Assembly: GCF_014647155.1 (NCBI RefSeq)
Contig: NZ_BMOQ01000002.1
Span: 310,001-374,000 of the forward strand
Direction of reading: 5' to 3'
DNA length: 64,000 nt
DNA from: Halarchaeum nitratireducens
GTDB taxonomy: Archaea > Halobacteriota > Halobacteria > Halobacteriales > Halobacteriaceae
Within the stretch, counting starts at the first letter, position 1; the number at the start of each line of letters is the position of its first letter. Shown here one piece after another: positions 24,191 through 31,710 of this stretch. The notes below the pieces were generated by a model. That model saw only the letters and a program-made list of their open reading frames with translations. It ran no database searches and was not told the DNA's origin. The position numbers and the translations under genes are program-made.

Positions 24191-26707
24191 TCACCCCGAC
24201 GCCGGTGCGTCTCCCGACGCGTCGCCCCCCGTGATCCGGGCGTCGCCGCGGTCGACGTACCGCGCCCAGACGACGATGACCGGCGGGAGCACGATCAGCG
24301 ACGCGAGGTACGAGTAGAGGATCGAGAGTCCCGTGAGGAGGCCGAACTGGCCGAGCACGGGCGTGATGGCGATGGCGAGAACGCCGATGCCGGTGACGGT
24401 CGTCAGCATGCTCCCGGTCAGCGCGCCGCCGGTCCCACGGACGGTCCGCGTGAGCGCGTCGAAGACGTCCGCCGACTCGTCGTACTCCTCCGCGAAGCGG
24501 TGAACGAGGTGGGCGGAGTAGTCGATACCCAAGCCGATCCCGATGGAGAGGATCGTCCCCGTCAGGACGTTGAACGGGATGTCGAGGGAGCGCATCGTCG
24601 CCGCGATGCCGACGACGGTCACGGCGATCGGGACGAGGTTGACGATCCCGAGCGACGGACGCCCTTGAAGGAGGCCGTAGATCAGGACGAGGAACGCGGC
24701 CGTCCCGAGCAGGGCGAACACCAGACTGATGAACGCCGACTGGGCGATGACGTCCGAGACGGCCTTCAGCACGACGACGTTACCGGTCGCGGTTGCCTCG
24801 AAGCGGAAGCGGTCGGCGACGGCCTGCGTGTCGTCCGTGACGGCGGCCTGTGAGGCGTCGGCCTCGACCGCGTACTCGACGCGCGCCGCCGTGTAGTCGT
24901 CGGTGATGTAGTCGAGCGCCCGCTCGCGCGCGGGCGAGTCGAGCAGCGCGTCGTAGACCGTCTTCAGGTCGTCGTCGGGGATCCCGTTCGCGTTCCGGTC
25001 GTTGCGCGCGACCAGTCGCGCGAACGAGTCGTCCCGCTCCGCGTACGCGCGGATGACGGTGATGATGCTCGTCTCACGGGCGTGGCCGCCGTCGACGACG
25101 AAGCTGTCCGGTGGCCCGTCGCCGGCCTTCCACATCGACTCCAGCGCGCCGTCGTTCGTCAGTGATCCCTCGACGTAGACCGTCGTGAGGTCCTCCTCAC
25201 CCGTCTGGAAGCGCTCTTCGAGGAAGTTCGTCGTCTCCGTCACCGTGTAGTCGCGGGGCTGGAGGGCTTCGGGGAAGTACTCCAAGTAATCGGGGTTGTC
25301 CTCGGGCGGGAGGAAGGACTCCTGCGTGAAGCGGCTGTCGACGCCGGAGCCGTACGCGCCGAGCCAGGCGGTGCTGACGAGCAGGACGGCGAGGAAGAGC
25401 CTCGGGGCGATCCGGGCGATCCGGACGCCGACGGGGAGGAGCGTGCCGAGGAGCGACTCCTCGGAACCGAGCGGTCGCGAGCCGAATCGGGGGACGCCGA
25501 CGCGCTCGCGGAGGCCATCGGCGGACACCTTCGCGGCCGGGAGGAAGACCCCGAAGATGCAGAAGGTGAAGACGATCCCGACGGCGGCGACGAGCCCGAA
25601 GTCGCGGATCGGGCCGAGTTGGCTGCTCGCGTTCGCGGCGAAGCCGATGACGGTCGTCCCGGTGACGATGACGAACGCGAGGAGCAACTGATCGGTCGCC
25701 GTCCGCATCGAGTCGCGCACGCCGAACCCCTGGGCGCGCTCCTCGCGGTAGCGGTTGATCGCGTGGATGCCGAAGTCGATGCCGACGGCGAGGAGGAGCG
25801 GCGGGACGGCGATCAGCATCTGCGAGAACGCGATCCCGGCGTGCCCCATGAACCCGAACGTCCAGAGGATCGCCATGGCCAGCGAGACGATACCGAGCCC
25901 GAGGTCGATCGGATCGCGGTACGCGAACACGAGGAAGAAGAGGATGAGCACGACCGCCGCGGGGACGACGAGGGCGAGCGAGTCCCCGATCACCGCGGCG
26001 AACTCCTCGGAGAGGATGCCGCTCCCGAACACCGTGATGTCGCCGCCGACGGAGTCGACGATGAACACCGCGTGCTGTTGGATGTCGGTGAGAGGGCTGG
26101 AGCCGCTCGTCCCCGCGCCGTCCCCGGTCTCGGCGGAGAGGGAGTGCGTGACGGTCCCGACGGTCGCCGACGCGGAGGCGGAGCGGGCGTTGAAGTCCGT
26201 GCTGAGGCTCGCGGCGAACCCCGGGCTCGCCGCGGCCGCCGCGGCGATCGCGCCGTCGATCTCGCTTGGCGTCGCCCGCTCGACGGCGTCGATCTGTTCG
26301 TCGAGCGTCGTCGCGGAGGGGTCGAGCGTCCGAGCGACCGTCCGGGCGGCGCTCGTCGTGGCGGCGACCTGCATGTCGGGGTTCGACTGGAGGCGTTCCT
26401 GCGCGCGGAGCATCCGCAGGAGGGAGGGCTTCGAGAGGACGTTCGTTTCCGACTGGATCAGCTGCGTCGTTCCCGTGTCGGGCTCGAACGTCACGCGCTC
26501 GAAGTTGGCGTTGACGTCGGAGAGGGCCTCCTGTGCGGGGACGTCCTCGGTGAACTGACTGGTGCCCGAGGAGGTGTCGGAGCCGCCGAGGCCGAGGGCG
26601 AAGACGCCCGAGACGAGCAGGAAGACGACGATGACGGTCCGCGGTCGGTCCACGATCCAGTGGTCGACGGCGTCGATGTAGCGCTGAGCGTCGATCTGGA
26701 GATCCAT
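24191..26707 (-). CDS. RND/MMPL-superfamily exporter
   Basis: An 838-residue protein with about 12 membrane segments in two repeats, each with one long external loop, the standard RND plan. The sterol-sensing-like core motif occurs twice (GVDFGIHAINRYREERAQ after the first block, GLGIDYSAHLVHRFAEEY after the second). Archaeal members export lipids or hydrophobic compounds using the proton gradient. It starts four bases after the stop of the COG1361 protein, so the two are an operon and probably work together at the cell surface. Confidence 0.88.
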   Translation of the reverse strand: MDLQIDAQRYIDAVDHWIVDRPRTVIVVFLLVSGVFALGLGGSDTSSGTSQFTEDVPAQEALSDVNANFERVTFEPDTGTTQLIQSETNVLSKPSLLRMLRAQERLQSNPDMQVAATTSAARTVARTLDPSATTLDEQIDAVERATPSEIDGAIAAAAAASPGFAASLSTDFNARSASASATVGTVTHSLSAETGDGAGTSGSSPLTDIQQHAVFIVDSVGGDITVFGSGILSEEFAAVIGDSLALVVPAAVVLILFFLVFAYRDPIDLGLGIVSLAMAILWTFGFMGHAGIAFSQMLIAVPPLLLAVGIDFGIHAINRYREERAQGFGVRDSMRTATDQLLLAFVIVTGTTVIGFAANASSQLGPIRDFGLVAAVGIVFTFCIFGVFLPAAKVSADGLRERVGVPRFGSRPLGSEESLLGTLLPVGVRIARIAPRLFLAVLLVSTAWLGAYGSGVDSRFTQESFLPPEDNPDYLEYFPEALQPRDYTVTETTNFLEERFQTGEEDLTTVYVEGSLTNDGALESMWKAGDGPPDSFVVDGGHARETSIITVIRAYAERDDSFARLVARNDRNANGIPDDDLKTVYDALLDSPARERALDYITDDYTAARVEYAVEADASQAAVTDDTQAVADRFRFEATATGNVVVLKAVSDVIAQSAFISLVFALLGTAAFLVLIYGLLQGRPSLGIVNLVPIAVTVVGIAATMRSLDIPFNVLTGTILSIGIGLGIDYSAHLVHRFAEEYDESADVFDALTRTVRGTGGALTGSMLTTVTGIGVLAIAITPVLGQFGLLTGLSILYSYLASLIVLPPVIVVWARYVDRGDARITGGDASGDAPASG

Positions 26708-26710
26708 CGA

Positions 26711-28351
26711 TCACTCCCGCCGGCGCCGCCAGAGGACGAACGCGGCGATGGCCACGACGAGCACGACGCCGCCGATCAGGGCGATCGGGGGGCCGCCGCC
26801 GGACGACTGGACGACGGTGACGGGGACCGTGTACGTCTGCGAGACCTCGGTGTCGCCGTCCGGCAGTTCGTACTGGAAGTCGAACGAGACGGGATAGCGT
26901 TTTTCGAGCGCGCTCCCGCCGGCGCTCAGGGCGATGGTGAACTCGTCGGTCTCACCGGGCGCGAGCGACGGGACGATGCCCTCGTCGTCGTCGCTTCCGA
27001 GCGGGTCCCGAACGAACGCCTTCGCCTCGACGTTCGTCAGCGGTTCGTCGCCGTTGTTCGTCACGCGGACGGTGAGCGCGCGCGATCCGCCCGCTCGGAC
27101 CGTGTCGTTGGCGACCGTGACGACGAAGCGGTCCCGCTGGGCACCGATCTCCGCGTTCGTCGTCAGGCCGTCGCTCCGCTCCACGTCGCCGCGCTCGGTG
27201 CGGTATTCGACGGTGAGGTTGAACTGCTGGACGCTCGCGCTGGCGGCGTCGCTGACGGCGACGGCGTACGCCACGGGCGCACGCTCGCCGGGCGCGAGGT
27301 CACCGATGGCGTACTCGGGTGAGTCGACCTGGACGTTCGGGTTGCTGGACGCGAACCGAACGACCGGATCGCGGACGGGGTCGGGGCCGGTGTTGACCAC
27401 GGTGGCCCGGAGCGTACCGTCCTCGCCGACGCGCAGCGACGCCGAGACGTTCCGGAGGGCGAATCGCTGCTCGTCGCGGGGGTCGACGCCGACGTTCAGC
27501 GTCTCCGAGGTGCGCGCGATCCCGTTGTGGTCGGTGTAATCGACCGAGAGGTCGACGGTGTACTCGCGGAGCGCGGCGTCGTCCGCGAGCCCGACCACGT
27601 AGTCGATCGTCCGGCGCTCACCGGGCTCCCACGCACCGAGTTGGGCGGTCGAGCTCGCCGACCCGGAGCCGAAGGTCAGTTCGTCGCTCCGCGAGGTCGC
27701 CGTCGCGCTCGCCTCGCTCGCCGCGCGGCTCCCGACGTTCTCGACCGTCACGGAGAGCGACCCCGTGGAGCCGATCTGCGCGCTCGTCGAGCGGTTCACG
27801 ACCGCGAATCGGGCCTGGTCGCGGACCCGGATCGTGACGTACTGCGTCTCCTCGCGCTCGAAGTCGCGGTACTCGGCGCCGTACGTGTCGTAGCTCACGC
27901 CGCGCGTGTACGCGTAAGAGAGCGTGACCGGAACGCGATACGTGCCGGGTTCGGCGTCGTCCGAGACGGTGATACCGATCGGGTCGACGGGCGACGTCCC
28001 GGTCGGGACGTTCCCGACGCCGACGGTACCGGTGTTCACCTCGATGGGTGCCGAGCCGGCCCGGACGTCGACGGTGAGCCCGCGGGCCGTCGTCACGCGC
28101 TGTTCGTACTGGGAGGGACCGCCCTGGTCGACGTCGCCGCGATTCGAGATGCCGAGGCGGAGTTCGGCCTCGGTGCCGGGTTCGAACTCCTTCGTGTTCG
28201 TGAAGACGTCGAGTTCGGGTTGGCCGATGACTTGCCCGGAGTTCCCCCCCTGTTGTGCACCGACGGGTGCGACTCCGGCGACACTCGACCCGAGGAGGAG
28301 ACAGACCAGGAACGCGCCGAGGAGGCCAGTTCGGGGGAAGCGACTCGCCAT
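26711..28351 (-). CDS. COG1361-type secreted beta-domain protein with C-terminal anchor
   Basis: A 546-residue protein with a Sec signal peptide (residues 10-33, ending VGAQQ). It has three to four CARDB/NEW3-like immunoglobulin-type domains (for example RLGISNRGDVDQGG, VTVENVGSRAASEA, VVNTGPDPVRDPVV, RVTNNGDEPLTNVEA). A C-terminal membrane helix ends in basic WRRRRE. It is tethered outside the cell and lies directly upstream of the RND exporter, a pairing seen repeatedly in archaea. It may act as an external adaptor, which is an inference. Confidence 0.85.
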   Translation of the reverse strand: MASRFPRTGLLGAFLVCLLLGSSVAGVAPVGAQQGGNSGQVIGQPELDVFTNTKEFEPGTEAELRLGISNRGDVDQGGPSQYEQRVTTARGLTVDVRAGSAPIEVNTGTVGVGNVPTGTSPVDPIGITVSDDAEPGTYRVPVTLSYAYTRGVSYDTYGAEYRDFEREETQYVTIRVRDQARFAVVNRSTSAQIGSTGSLSVTVENVGSRAASEASATATSRSDELTFGSGSASSTAQLGAWEPGERRTIDYVVGLADDAALREYTVDLSVDYTDHNGIARTSETLNVGVDPRDEQRFALRNVSASLRVGEDGTLRATVVNTGPDPVRDPVVRFASSNPNVQVDSPEYAIGDLAPGERAPVAYAVAVSDAASASVQQFNLTVEYRTERGDVERSDGLTTNAEIGAQRDRFVVTVANDTVRAGGSRALTVRVTNNGDEPLTNVEAKAFVRDPLGSDDDEGIVPSLAPGETDEFTIALSAGGSALEKRYPVSFDFQYELPDGDTEVSQTYTVPVTVVQSSGGGPPIALIGGVVLVVAIAAFVLWRRRRE

Positions 28352-28814
28352 TTAGGCCACCGCAGACTGACGGTCGACGCCGTCCGTGATCGTCGCTGGC
28401 GGGGACTGTGCGTTCATGAGATACGTACACAGGGATCGAGAAGTCGTATGTACTTTGTGGTGACGGAGCCGCCGGCCGGCGACGGTCGGAGCGTCGCGTC
28501 GCAGGGACGCCGCGTCGACGCCGAGGAGCCCGGGCGCGACAAAAGAAACGGGGCGGACGGGGGTCTCGATGGAGACGTCGGATGCCGAACGAGTTCGTCG
28601 AGTGTCGTCCGATCCGGACGCGTGGATGTCGGCCGGGCCGGCGAGCGGGTGTGGCGGACATCGCGGTCGAACGTTCGAGGGAGCGGTCTCCCCACTCGAT
28701 GCGAGACCGCACCGCCTCGACGGCCGCCGCGAAGTCGGCGTCGGCGCGCTCGCAGGATTAGGGGAGTCCGACGGTGACGTCGGCCGAAGGGATTCTAAAT
28801 TAGACGGTACCTAG
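28352..28814. other. Gene-free stretch
   Basis: About 460 bases between the start of the COG1361 gene and the end of the Tat lipoprotein gene. Frames are open because of high GC, but none has a convincing product. A short minus-strand reading around 28690-28760 (ADADFAAAVEAVRSRIEWGD) has native-looking composition and could be gene debris. Confidence 0.4.
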
Positions 28815-29369
28815 TCATTCGAAGTGTATAGGGTCGGGGAGTCGCCGTAGTTCCGGCATCGTCCCTGATTTTTCAACCGGCTGAACTTCTGTATTGTTCA
28901 CGCGTACCGATATCGTTTCCCAATCACTAGGTACGTTTGTGCTACCGGTAAGTCGGGTGACAGAGTCGCACGTCGATCCACCGGTCGACTCATCAGATAC
29001 GGATTTCCCGCTGAGGTCGGCACTGACCTCGAATCGCAGGACGTACTCGTTTCCGCTTGAATCGATCACTTCTGGTTCGACATCCTCTAATGAACTACAC
29101 AAGCGGACGTCGAACGTGAGGTCTGCTGACTCTCCGTCACTGACGATATGAACCCACCCGCTAGGAGACGACGCATCGTCACGTGGAAAAGACGCATTCG
29201 AACTCTTGGCGTAGACAAGTGCGGTCGTTTCGGTATCCCTCTCTTGCTCCTGCGGGTCCGCCGTGTATCGACTGAGAGGTGCGGTTAGCCCTTGACACCC
29301 GGAGAGAACACTGACGCCTGTGGTAGAAACGAGAGCGAGCGTCTCGCGGCGGGAAAGTGGAGGGCTCAT
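28815..29369 (-). CDS. Tat lipoprotein, function unknown
   Basis: A 184-residue protein with a Tat signal (SRRETLALVSTTGVSVLSGC) whose Cys25 is a lipobox cysteine, so it is anchored to the outer face of the membrane. The mature part is beta-rich with two further cysteines (near residues 98 and 145) that could form a disulphide. The GC content is lower than in its neighbours, which suggests transfer. A TATA-like box sits 27 bases upstream. I do not recognise the family. Confidence 0.72.
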   Translation of the reverse strand: MSPPLSRRETLALVSTTGVSVLSGCQGLTAPLSRYTADPQEQERDTETTALVYAKSSNASFPRDDASSPSGWVHIVSDGESADLTFDVRLCSSLEDVEPEVIDSSGNEYVLRFEVSADLSGKSVSDESTGGSTCDSVTRLTGSTNVPSDWETISVRVNNTEVQPVEKSGTMPELRRLPDPIHFE

Positions 29370-29392
29370 TAGGGTGCCATCGGGACTAGTAC

Positions 29393-29400
29393 GGTATAAT
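29393..29400 (-). promoter_or_regulatory. TATA-like element for the Tat lipoprotein
   Basis: ATTATACC on the minus strand, centred 27 bases upstream of the ATG at 29369. Confidence 0.5.
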
Positions 29401-29556
29401 CGTTCGGTCGATTACGGAGTCTCGCGTGAGAAGGTATCTGTCACGCCTTCACGCAGTGTGTACTGGATTGCTAGCCCCGAATGCGAACGGATGGATCCGG
29501 GGCACCTGCTTGCAGTCGAGCATAGATATCGTTTCATACGGTTTATCGACTGTAGT

Positions 29557-29580
29557 TGGTAATACTGGACAGTATTACCA
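29557..29580. promoter_or_regulatory. Perfect palindromic operator upstream of parA
   Basis: Two perfect 11-base arms (TGGTAATACTG and CAGTATTACCA) separated by two bases, ending 11 bases before the BRE/TATA of the ParA gene. ParA operons are often autoregulated, so this could be the operator of the ParA/partner system or a partition site. Related sites lie at 23458, 33753 and 57047. Confidence 0.6.
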
Positions 29581-29590
29581 GCAGGGTTGG

Positions 29591-29602
29591 CGAAAAATAC
29601 TT
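29591..29602 (+). promoter_or_regulatory. BRE/TATA of the parA operon
   Basis: CGAAAAATACTT, a BRE-like CGAAAA followed by a TATA-like core, ending about 26 bases before the ATG at 29628, so the transcript is probably leaderless. Confidence 0.55.
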
Positions 29603-29627
29603 GCCCCGCCGCGGTGAGTGAAGGAGC

Positions 29628-30512
29628 ATGGCGACGATCGCATACACGATCTGGAGCGAGGCGGGCGGGGTGGGGAAGACCACCTTCACCGTCACGCTCG
29701 CGGCCGCGCACGCCCGTCACGGGCAGCGCGTGCTCGTCGTGGATCTCGACCCGCAGGACGGCGGGGCGACCCACCACTTCGGCGCGACCGAGGATCGGGC
29801 GAATCCCGAGGCGGACAACCTCGTCCGACACATGATCGAGCGGCCGAAGGGCGACTTCGACGACCTCGTGACGACGGTCGCGGACGGGATCGACCTCGTG
29901 CCGAGTCACAACATGTTGGAGTCGCTCGAACGCAACCTCCTGCGCGCACAGCGGATGGAGGAGGACATGGGCGAAGAATTCGTCCCCGAGCGTCAGCTCC
30001 GGCGCGTCCTGGAGGAGAACGACGTACCCGCGGAGTACGACGTCATCCTGATCGACCCGCCGGCGACGGGCGGCCAGCACGTCTACAACGCGGTGTACGC
30101 GGCGTCGAATCTCCTGATTCCGCTGGAGCTCTCGGCGAAGGGCCGCGAGTCGGTGGAGGGGATGCGCGACACCGTCGAGGGGATCGAGTCGGAGCTCAAC
30201 GACGTGGAGATCGGCGTCCTCGCTGTCGTCCCGAACCGCGTCTCGAACACGAAGAAGCAGGCGGAATACGAGGCCGACCTCGAAGCGCAGGAGTTCCCGG
30301 TCGCGCCAGTGGAGATCCGCGAGCGCCGCGCGATGCTGGAGGGCGCGTGGGACGAGCAGGTGACCCCGTACGCGTTCGCCACGGGACGCGACCGGGTCCG
30401 CGACCGAGAGCTCGAAACGCTCGAACAGTTCGACGCGCTCGCGCGGTACGTCTCCGAGCAGTTCGGCGTGGAGATCGACGCGGACGACGTCCCGACGGAG
30501 GAGCGAGTATGA
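29628..30512 (+). CDS. ParA-family partition ATPase, signature lysine replaced
   Basis: A 294-residue MinD/ParA ATPase. The P-loop reads EAGGVGKTT at residues 11-19. The usual ParA form is KGGVGKT, whose first Lys contacts ATP across the dimer; here Ala12 takes its place. Other motifs are VLVVDLDPQDGGATHHFG (Walker A') and VILIDPPATGG (Walker B). ParA ATPases segregate plasmids or chromosomes on the nucleoid or position other complexes. A perfect palindrome lies just upstream. The next gene overlaps by four bases and is the probable partner. Confidence 0.87.
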   Translation: MATIAYTIWSEAGGVGKTTFTVTLAAAHARHGQRVLVVDLDPQDGGATHHFGATEDRANPEADNLVRHMIERPKGDFDDLVTTVADGIDLVPSHNMLESLERNLLRAQRMEEDMGEEFVPERQLRRVLEENDVPAEYDVILIDPPATGGQHVYNAVYAASNLLIPLELSAKGRESVEGMRDTVEGIESELNDVEIGVLAVVPNRVSNTKKQAEYEADLEAQEFPVAPVEIRERRAMLEGAWDEQVTPYAFATGRDRVRDRELETLEQFDALARYVSEQFGVEIDADDVPTEERV

Positions 30513-30943
30513 AACCCGGCGCCAGCGATCCGTTCGCCGACGACGAGGAGACCGAGTCCGCCGCGGAGGCGGAAGCGGCCGAACAGGAGACGGCCGGGAG
30601 CGAGACCGTCGACGCCCCGACGAACGCGGAGGCGGCGACGAGCGACTCGTCGGACGCCGACGGGAGCGACGCGTCGACCGAGAGCAGGAACGGGGGGACC
30701 GACACGTCCGAGTTCCCGTACATCTACCGTCGGGACAAGGTGAAAGACGAGCGACCGGACGTCCATCAGCTGTTCGTCCGCGACGAGACGGACACGTTGG
30801 CGCGCGACGCGGAGCGCGACCTCGAGAAGCTCCTCGGCGAGGACGTCTATAGACTCGACGCGCGCGAGGCGATCTACCTCGCGGGGATGCGCCATCTCGA
30901 CGAAGCCGCGGACGTCCTTCGGGAGTGGGGATACGACCGGTAG
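30509..30943 (+). CDS. Probable ParA partner protein with acidic linker
   Basis: A 144-residue protein whose ATG overlaps the parA stop (ATGA), so translation is coupled. Residues 8-68 are a low-complexity Glu/Ala/Ser/Asp linker. The C-terminal 75 residues are folded-looking (FPYIYRRDKVKDERP to the end, EAADVLREWGYDR). No ParB-type or helix-turn-helix motif is obvious by eye. Position suggests the adaptor or DNA-binding partner of ParA. The exact role is an inference. Confidence 0.65.
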   Translation: MKPGASDPFADDEETESAAEAEAAEQETAGSETVDAPTNAEAATSDSSDADGSDASTESRNGGTDTSEFPYIYRRDKVKDERPDVHQLFVRDETDTLARDAERDLEKLLGEDVYRLDAREAIYLAGMRHLDEAADVLREWGYDR

Positions 30944-30980
30944 ACACGCCGAGACGGGCGGCTGACGCGTCCGTTATCAC

Positions 30981-31000
30981 TTACACGTATAGTTTTGTAA
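30981..31000. promoter_or_regulatory. Inverted repeat upstream of rdfA
   Basis: TTACA and TGTAA arms separated by ten bases, ending 19 bases before the TATA element of rdfA. The site could bind an activator or repressor. Confidence 0.35.
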
Positions 31001-31018
31001 ACCGATGACCGATGCTAC

Positions 31019-31024
31019 TATATA
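31019..31024 (+). promoter_or_regulatory. TATA element of rdfA
   Basis: TATATA, centred about 28 bases before the ATG at 31050, fitting a leaderless transcript. Confidence 0.55.
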
Positions 31025-31049
31025 CGATCTCAGCTTATGCGAGGTATAG

Positions 31050-31667
31050 ATGAGTTCGGACGAACGGTCCTGTGACTGTAAGGTCGGGCGCGTCGCGGAC
31101 GCGTACGGGCTCGACGACATCGACGGCGAGCTCGCGTCGCTGTGGCGCGGCGAGGACGGGGAGTCGTACAGCCTCCGGGATCTCAAGCAGTACTTCAATC
31201 GGCGCGTGCTGGAGGCGGCGCTACGCGCGGCGAACGTCGAGGTGCTCGACGGCGAACTGGAGAACACGTATCGGCTCCTGACGGACGACGACGTGAGCGC
31301 GGGGATGCGGACGCAAGCGATCGGCCGACTCGAACGCGACGGCGTCGACGTCGAGGCGGTGCGGCGGGATTTCGTCTCTCACCAATCGATCCACACGCAC
31401 CTCCGCGAGTGTCTGGACGTCGAGAAGAACCCCGAGCCGGCGGATCGCGTCGCTTCGACGCGGAACACGGTCGGATCGCTGGAGACGCGTACGGAGAAGA
31501 TCGCCGCGAACAACCTCGAACGACTCGCGGGCGAGGAGGTGGCGATCGACGGCTTCGACGTCATCGTGACGACGCACGTGACCTGCGACGAGTGCGGGCG
31601 GCGCCACGAGTTCGGCGACCTCCTCGAAGCCGGCGGCTGTGACTGCCGCCTCGACTCGACCGCCTGA
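31050..31667 (+). CDS. rdfA: Rod-determining factor RdfA homologue
   Basis: A 205-residue protein matching the RdfA family: N-terminal CDCKVGRVADAYGL, a winged-helix-like region (SYSLRDLKQYFNRRVLEAAL), DVSAGMRTQAIGRLERDGVDV, and a C-terminal cysteine motif (CDECGRRHEFGDLLEAGGC) that could bind zinc. In Haloferax volcanii RdfA is needed for the rod shape and its gene lies beside an Sph-type SMC-like gene, exactly the arrangement seen here. Its molecular action is not settled; the fold suggests DNA binding. It has its own TATA box and lies 106 bases after the ParA partner gene. Confidence 0.85.
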   Translation: MSSDERSCDCKVGRVADAYGLDDIDGELASLWRGEDGESYSLRDLKQYFNRRVLEAALRAANVEVLDGELENTYRLLTDDDVSAGMRTQAIGRLERDGVDVEAVRRDFVSHQSIHTHLRECLDVEKNPEPADRVASTRNTVGSLETRTEKIAANNLERLAGEEVAIDGFDVIVTTHVTCDECGRRHEFGDLLEAGGCDCRLDSTA

Positions 31668-31677
31668 GTCTGCAGTA

Positions 31678-31685
31678 CATATAAG
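31678..31685 (+). promoter_or_regulatory. TATA element of the sph gene
   Basis: CATATAAG, centred about 29 bases before the ATG at 31711. The SMC-like gene can therefore be transcribed independently of rdfA. Confidence 0.5.
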
Positions 31686-31710
31686 TCGGCGGGCGTCGTA
31701 CCACGGTGGT

